Part shown: positions 40,401-49,400 of the stretch, piece by piece
Layout: the number at the start of each line of letters is the position of its first letter
Numbering within the stretch: the first letter of the stretch is position 1
Notes under the pieces: generated by a model
What the model was told of the DNA's origin: nothing
Seen by the model: the letters and a program-made list of their open reading frames with translations, nothing else
Databases searched by the model: none
Translations under genes and position numbers: made by a program
NCBI GenBank assembly: GCA_963556195.1
Contig: OY744523.1
Location: 80,550,497-80,614,496, forward strand
Reading direction: 5' to 3'
Length of the DNA: 64,000 bases
Source of the DNA: Sepiola atlantica
Lineage: Eukaryota > Mollusca > Cephalopoda > Sepiida > Sepiolidae

Positions 40401-43400
40401 CTTAATATATTTAAAATTATTGTTTTTGTCTTCAAGCCCTCCACCTACCCTAACCCTAACCCTTCACCCACTATGTCTCCACCCATGCAACACCGGCTAA
40501 ATACAGCTCGTAATTTATATAATACTTCCTACAACATTTTAGGTTCTAAAATATAAATTACAGTAATGTTCAGACTTTTTTTTAATGTTGTATCATTTGA
40601 CAACTTTGTAATTGCTTACAATGAACTTTTCACATAAACTGCAAATGCATCTGAAGTATTTTTTGAAATATTGTTTTTATTTTATTTAACTTGGCTAATA
40701 TTACTATTTCAAATAAGCACACTCATCATTTAAAGTCCAGCAATGATCAGTCTTACTTCCATTTGACACCATAACTTCTTACAAACTGGTAACTCATACT
40801 CCTGGCTAAAGATTCCTAGGAATTAAATACTAAATTTTTGTCAACATAAATTATTCGATAATATATAACAAGCAATAATATGCAGCAACCTTGTAACAGA
40901 AGAATATTTATTTATTTAAATCTTATCTATAATTTATTTTGAGCCCCTAATCTGATATGATATGACGCAGATTTAACTTGTTTCTTCAAAACTGTGTATT
41001 GTACCTATTTTATTTCACAAGAATTTCAGTTTCATTCTCTTTTTAGTTTTTACATTTGTTTTCTATAATTATGGATATCCTATGGTGTTTAAATGTGTAA
41101 AATTGTATTTTTATTTGTTAATTCGTTACAGAGCTTGTCGTTTGAAGAAAAAGGCCCAGCATGAAGCTAACAAAGTGAAATTATATGGACTAGAACAAGA
41201 GCACCGTGAGTCATTGAAATAATTTTTATTGCATCATCAATAAATAAGTATTTCATAAACTGACTGTATAAAAAATATTAATTATTTGATAATTATTTTT
41301 TACATGAACATGTGTGAATGAGAAGTATAATAAAGTTTGTCAATTTCTATTAATTTTTATTCATTTACAATGTTGTTCATCTTTTAAAAGAACTTATTTT
41401 ATATTTAATTGAATCTTGAATATAAAATTATTTTCTGCTAGTAGTATACTTTGATAACTCAAAAGCTATAAAAACCAAATATTATCATTGCTTTGATTTG
41501 TCTTGAGTAAATCGTTCTAAAATCCTTGTAAAATCCCTACATTATCTTTAGAAATCTACACAAAATTGAGTTCTTTAATTACATTTAAGTACATTTTCCA
41601 GATGATTTTAATTTTCAAATTATTTTCATTTCTTGACAGAAATATTTAACTTTATACTTTGAAACATTGAATATAAAATTGTAACATTATTGTACAGAGA
41701 GATTGTATGTCGACTTTGAAATATTTCTTTCTTCTGTCAATTTCAGTCGTTTCAATTTAAGTCATGTTGTATTGCAGGCCAACTGATGGATGTTATAGAA
41801 AATGTAAAACTGAGGATGTTGGCATCTGTTCAGTCTGGTAGTGGAATAAAGTCAGAAGATGGTCACATTTGCCACCAAATAAGAGAAGAACAGACCACAT
41901 ATGTGGAAAAACTCATCAAGTTGCATCAATGTAAGTAACAAGATTGTTTCCTTTACAGCATTTTAAAATTAGTTTTATTGAACATTGGAATCAATATAGA
42001 CATTATTATCTGCAATCATCTTGAAAAATCAGAAATGTACTGACTGATCTGTGATTATCATTAATGTTTTTCTAATAAAAGATCCTTAAAAATCTACACA
42101 AAATTGAGTTCTTTAATTACATTTAAGTACATTTTTCAGGTGATTTTAGTTTTCAAATCATTTTTATTTCTTGACAAAACTAGTTGCAATAATTTATATT
42201 GAATAATTTACATTGAATATAAAATTGTAACATTATTGTATGTCGACTTTGAAAGATTTCTTTCTTCTGTCAATTTCTTGGTCACATCAGTTGTAACTAT
42301 TGGAGTTCTTATCCAAAATTGTATTGATTCTGATTAGAGAATATCATATCTCTTTGTTCTTGTAGAGTTTATTATAGGTGTGATCACTGATTAGGCATTG
42401 TAGTGTTCAATAAACTTAACTAAAAAGCAATAATTAGTCTTTAATTATCAGGACTTCAGCAACAGAGAGGAACACTTATGATCAGTGATAAAAATATAAA
42501 CAAAGCATTACTCATCTTGCAGTTCCATGGACACAGACCACTAACATTAAATCATCCAATGTATTCTTATACTTAGAAGAATGAATACTTAAAAGTGGCA
42601 ATGAGAATCGTCCTACATATTCGTTAGACCACTTAAGCAGCCATCTTTCATCTCTCTTCTCTGCTGGCACATGCCTAACCTTTTCTATAACATGGCGGCC
42701 ATATCACATACTCAACTTTTGAATGCCACATTGATGACTGAAGTAAGTGGGTGAAGCAACATGGAACTCACTTCGCAGTTCACGGAATCCAAGATGACAA
42801 ACAATAGATGGAATTACTCATGTTCTATGATGTAAAAGATTTATAGGACGGACATCATAGACGCAAGCATTTTATATAACATCATAGACACATAACAAAC
42901 ACATAACTGTAATGCACAAGAAAACTGAGTATCATAAATATATTTTCCACCAACATAAACAACTGACGATATCAATGAATTTTACCATGAATTAAAACAG
43001 TGTGTAATGTTACTGACACTGATTGCGGTTTAAGATACTGTGATAATTTGCCTTGGTGACAATATCTGTTAAATGAGATGGCACTAGCAGCCAAGTTGTC
43101 AATTGAGTTATCTCCCTATTGCAGATTGGCTGTTTGGAGGCTATAAACATAGATGGCTCTAGTTGGTAGGGAATTTGCATAGTTGGTGGGTTTATTAGTA
43201 TGAAAACTGTAATCTTTTAGATTGAAGTGGTCAGTTTATTTTTGGTCAGCAGAGAGTGAGCAGTGGATAGTGAACAGTCGAGATTAAGATTTTTCTTAGC
43301 AATGACACCGAAGGAAAGTGAATTTAATTCCTGTACCGGATTACACTGATAGAGAAAATAACAAAGTTGCATTCCGAATAAACAGCGTTTTTTCCTAATG

Positions 43401-46400
43401 TTGCTTTTTCCAAAGGAAAACGAAAATCAGATTCATTTAGTCTGTTTTCAGTCTTTCTTCTTCTAAAATCATTTTTATTAATTTAATAGTCTCTTTTAAG
43501 TCTTTCTTCTTCTGAGAACATTCTTATTAATTTAATAGTCCTTCTTCAGTATTTCTTCTTCTAGGATCATTCTTATTAATTTAATAGTTTTTCTTCAGTT
43601 TTTCTTTTTCTAAGATATTTCTTATTAATTTAATAGTCTTTCTACAGTATTTCTTTATCTAGAATCATTCTTATTAGTCTCTTATCAGTCTTTATTCTTG
43701 TAAGATCATTCTGATTATTTAATAGTCTCTTATCAGTCTTCTTTTTGTAAGTTCATTCTTATTAATTTAATAGTCTTTCTACAGTATTTCTTTATCTAGA
43801 ATCATTCTTATTATTTAATTGTCTCTTATCAATCTTTCTTCTTCTAAGATCATTCTTATTATTTAATAGTCTCTTATCAATCTTTCTTCTTCTAAGATCA
43901 TTCTGATTATTTAATAGTCTCTTATCATTCTTATTATTTAATAGTCTTTCTTCAGTATTTCTTTATCTAGAATCATTCTTATTATTTAATAGTCTCTTAT
44001 CAGTCTTCTTGTAAGATCATTCTTATTATTTAATGGTCTTTCTTCAGTATTTCTTTTTTTAAGATATTTTTTATAAATGTAATAGTCTCTAATCAGTCTT
44101 TCTTCTTATAAGATCATTCGTATTAATTCAATAGTCTTTCTTCAGTTTTTCTTTTTCTAAGATATTTCTTATTAATTTGATAGTCTTTCTACAGTATTTC
44201 TTTATCTAGAATCATTCCTATAATTTAATAGTCTCTTATCAGTCTTTCTTCTTGTAAGATCATTCTTATTATTTAATAGTCTCTTATAAGTCTTTCTTCT
44301 AAGATCATTCTTATTAATTTAATAGTCTTTCTTCAGTTTTTCTTTTTCTAAGATATTTCTTATTAATTTAATAGTCTTTCTACAGTTTTTCTTTATCTAG
44401 AATCATTCTTATTATTTAATAGTCTCTTATCAGCCCTTCTTCTTCTAAGGTCGTTCTTATTATGTAATAGCCTTACTTCAGTATTTCTTTTTTTAAGATA
44501 TTTCTTATTAATTTAATAGTCTTTCTACAGTATTTTTTCTATCAATAACCATTCTTATTATTTAATAGTTTCTTATCAGTCTTTCTTCTTCTAAGTTCAT
44601 TCTTATTAATTTAATAGTCTTTCTACAGTATTTTTTTTATCTAGAATCATTCTTATTATTTAATAGTCTCTTATCAGTCTTTCATCTTCTAAGATCATTC
44701 TTATTAATTCAATAGTCTTTTTTCGGTATTTCTTCTTCTAAGATCATTCTTATTAATTTAATACTCTTTCTTCAGTTTTTCTTTTTTTAAGATATTTCAT
44801 ATTATTTAATAGTCTCTTATCAGTCTTTCTTCTTCTAAGATCATTATAATTATTTAATAGTCTTTCTTCAGTATTTCTTTTTCTAAGATATTTCTTATTA
44901 ATTAAATAGTCTTTCTACAGTATTTTTTATCTAGAATCATTCTTATTATTTAATAGTCTCTTATCAGTCTTTCTTCTTCTATGATCATTCTTATAAATAC
45001 AATAGTCTCTTATCAGTCTTTCTTCTTGTAAGATCATTTTTATTAATTTAATAGTCTTTTTTCAGTATTTCTTCTTCTAAAATCATTCTTATTAATTTAA
45101 TAGTCTTTCTTCAGTTTTTCTTTTTTTAAGATATTTCTTATTATTTAATATTCTCTTATAAGCCTTTGTACTAAGATCATTCTTATTAATTTAATAGTCT
45201 ATTATCAGTCTTTCTCCTTTTAAGATCATTCTGGTTATTTGATAGTCTCTTATCAGTCTTTCTTCTTGTAAGATCATTCTGATTATTTAATAGTTTCTTA
45301 TCAGTCTTTCTTCTAAGCTCAATCTGATTATTTAATAGTCTCTTATCAGTCTTTCTTCTAAGATCATTTTTATTATTTTATAGTCTCTTATCAGTCTTTC
45401 TTCTTCTAAGATCATTCTTATCAATTTAATAGTCTTTCTTCAGTTTTTCTTTTTCTAAAATATTTTTATTAATTTAATAGTCTTTCTACAGTATTTCTTT
45501 ATCTAGAATCATTGTTATTATTTAATAGTCTCTGATCAGTCTTTCTTCTAAGATCATTCGTATTAATTCAATAGTCTTTCTTCAGTTTTTCTATTTCTAA
45601 GATATTTTTTATTAATTTAATAGGTTTTCTACGGTATTTTTTTTTCTCTAGAATCATTCTTATTATTTAATAGTCTCTTATCAGTATTTCTTCTTCTACG
45701 ATCATACTGATTATTTAATAGTCTCTTATAAGTCTTTCTTCTTCTTAGATCATTCTTATTATTTAATAGTCTCTTATCAGTCTTTCTTGTTCTAAGATCA
45801 TTCATATTAATTCAATAGTCTTTCTTCAGTTTTTCTTTTTCTCAGATATTTCTTATTAATTTAATAGTCTTTCTACAGTATTTTTTCTATCTAGAATCAT
45901 TCTTATTATTTAATAGTTACTTATCAGTCTTTCTTCTAAGATCATTCTTATTAATTTAATAGTCTTTCTACAGTATTTTTTTTTTTAGTCTAGAATCATT
46001 CTTATTATTTAATAGTCTCTGATCAGTCTTTTTACTTCTAAGATCATTCTTATTAATTGAATAGTCTTTCTTAAGTTTTTCATTTTCTAAGATATTTCTT
46101 ATTAATTTAATAGTCTTTCTACAGTATTTCTTTATCTAGAATCATTCTTATTATTTAATAGTCTCTTATCAGTCTTTCTTCTTCTAAGATCATTCTTATT
46201 TATTCAATAGTCTTTCTTAAGTTTTTTTTTTCTAAGATATTTCTTATTAATTTAATAGTCTTTCTACAGTTTTTCTTTATCTAGAATCATTCTTATTATT
46301 TATCAGTCTTTCTTCTTCTAAGATCATTCTTATTAATTTAATAGTCTCTTATCAGTCTATCTTCTTGTAAGATCATTCTTATTATTTAATAGTCTCTTAT

Positions 46401-49400
46401 CACTCTTTCTCCTTCTAAGATCATTCTTATTATTTAATGGTCTTTCTTCAGTATTTCTTTTTCTAAGATATTTCTTATTAATTTAATAGTCTCTTATCAG
46501 TCTTTCTTCTTCTAAGATCATTCGTATTAATTCAATAGTCTTTCTTCAGTTTTTCTTTTTCTAAGATATTGCTTATTAATTTAATAGTCTTTCTACAGTT
46601 TTTCTTTATCTAGAATCATTCTTATTATTTAATAGTCTCTTATCAGTCCTTCTTCTTCTAAGATCATTCTTATTAATTTAATAGTCTTTCTTCAGTTTTT
46701 CTTTTTCTAAGATATTTCTTATTAATTTAATAGTCTTTCTGCAGTATTTCTTTATCTAGAATCATTCTTATTATTTAATAGTCTCTTATCAGTCTTTCTT
46801 CTTGTAAGATCATTCTTATTATTTAATAGTCTCTTATCAGTCTTTCTTCTTCTAAGCTCATTCTGATTATTTAATAGTCTCTTATCAGTCTTTCTTCTTC
46901 TAAGATCATTCTTATTATTTAATAGTCTCTTATCAGTCTTTCTTCTTCTAAGATCATTCTTATTTATTTAATAGTCTTTTGGTAGTTTTTCTTTTTCTAG
47001 ATGTTTCTTATTAATTTAATAGTCTTTCTACAGTATTTCTTTATCTAGAATCATTCATATTATTTAATAGTCTCTTATCAGTCTTTCTTCTTGTAAGATC
47101 ATTCTGATTATTTAATAGTCTCTTATCAGTCTTCTTTTTGTAAGTTCATTCTTATTAATTTAATAGTCTTTCTACAGTATTTCTTTATCTAGAATCATTC
47201 TTATTATTTAATTGTCTCTTATCAGTCTTTCTTCTTCTAAGATCATTCTTATCAATTTAATAGTCTTTCTTCAGTCTTTCTCCTAAGATCATTCTCATTA
47301 TTTAATGGTCTTTCTTCAGTATTTCTTTTTCTAAGATATTTCTTAATAATTTAATAAGATCAACTGACCTTTATAGCAGTTTCAGTATTCATTTCTTTGC
47401 CATCATATTTTTATCAAAATATTACATTTCACTAATTCCAACAGAAACTACCACAACTCAACAGGGCAATATAACTAGCGACCTTTCAGTTTGAAGAATG
47501 ACTAAGCCCTACCACCCTGCAGACGTTAATCATTTCAGTGCGGAAACACGGCTGTCACCAACTCCAATATCACCAAACTAAAACAACACTGTGTTATATG
47601 TGATGTATTATTATCAGAACTAGAGGAGAGGGAAAACAATTGACCAAAGATAAATTCACAACAATATATACATATTTTTCCCCCTTCCCCTGTTTTTTCT
47701 TGATTCATCCCTTGATGCTTTGCACAAGTCATGCCCTATGCATATGTGGGATAAGATAAGCAGACAATTTTCAATTTTTGAGCCTATATATTTCTGGTAA
47801 GGCCAACACATCTTCTTCCCTTTCTCTCCCGACAACATGATTTAAAGTTTTACACAGTTGGTGACAAAACCTCATACTAGTAGCATATACATATTTTCCA
47901 TGGATTTAAAGAAAATGCAGCAATCTGACACCCAGAATTATTTCATTAATAGAACAGTAATGAACTAAAGGAAATAAAAGATTAATTTTGGTGAAGCATC
48001 TCTATTTTGTTCTGCTAATGAGATGAAGTTACTGAACTTCATTTAATAATTTGAAAAGAGGCTTCTGAAATATAAACTGTTTGCTTTCTGAATACTTGAA
48101 AAAAAATTCATCTTTATTCAATGAATTACCAGATAAATGTTTGCTCCATATTTATCATATTATTCTGCCCACATCTTTACAAAATGAATTCTTGTCATTA
48201 CATGTAGTACACAGTGCATCCTACCTCACTTGCATATCTATTTGTTTTTTTCTCTCATTTTTGGTTGTTTTTTGTTTTTTTACTATCAAAAATAAATCAA
48301 ACACACTCCTTGTTTTTGTTTATGTTGTAAATTTCATTAAAATCTATCCATTAGTTTTTTCTTCATCCCTCAAACTGATCCTTACCCGTTTCTCCCATAT
48401 TTTCCTTGGCCTTCCTCGGTCAACTGACCTTGCTAAATCAACCGTTCTGCATCTACTAACCCAAGAACTCTCATCTATTCTTTCACTTTAACCAAACCAA
48501 TAAGGTCTCATGTTTTGCACACATCTCCGTATTACTGTTTAGAGTTAGTCTTCCTCTTAGCTCATCAGAACTAAACCTGGCTCATATTACACATCAATTG
48601 TATCTGTAACAGCAGCAACTTGGGCCAAAAATCAAGGAACATGAGAATGACTGATGAAGAAGTATTTTATTTAGTGCGAAACTGAAATAAACAAATGCAT
48701 TCATAAATACCTCTAAAAAAAACACTCAGAATATGCCGACGTCCATCTCGCATGCCAGTTGATTGGAAAAGACAGTGTTCAGGCCGGCAGTTCCTCTCGC
48801 TCATTCAATCTGGAAGAGGGCTGTGTGTAAGATGAATGTGAAATTATATCGGCAAAAACGCGGACTCTTACACATCCATCGTATCATTCTCATATCATTT
48901 CTCTCCATGCAACGCATGTCGTCAACCCGCACTAGCCAAGTTTCACTTGCATACATCATCACACTGTGTACATATGCCTGATAGACATTGGTCAACAGCA
49001 GCAATAGTTTTTTAGAGAAATGTTATGGCATCTTCCTATTATATAAAGGAAAGTCGTGTGTGTCAGTCAGCAACTACACAAGATACGCTTACATCATCAG
49101 ATTCAGTGTGATCTCGACCTGGTTATGGTAAAAATAATGCTGTTATATCCATTCCCATGGGGTCACCAGAGACAAAATTAGTGCATAATGGGAAGGGGGG
49201 GGGTCAGAAAAGTTATTTCTTTTCCGTCTTAATGTTCCAAAAACAATACTAAAACTAGGTTAAACAATCAGTCAGCTTTCTTTTTCTTTCCTGGTTTCTT
49301 TCTATTATATTGAACCAGTTGCTAGAGAAAGAGAAGATCAGTTTGATAAAGAGAGAGAGAGAGAGAGAGAGGATGGGTTCAGTTGAAAGGAAAGATAGAT

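Noticed and set aside
48651..48682. CTGATGA followed 20 bases later by GAAAC, a possible fourth hammerhead
   Set aside because: The intervening bases do not form helix II, and no helix I or UH site can be paired.
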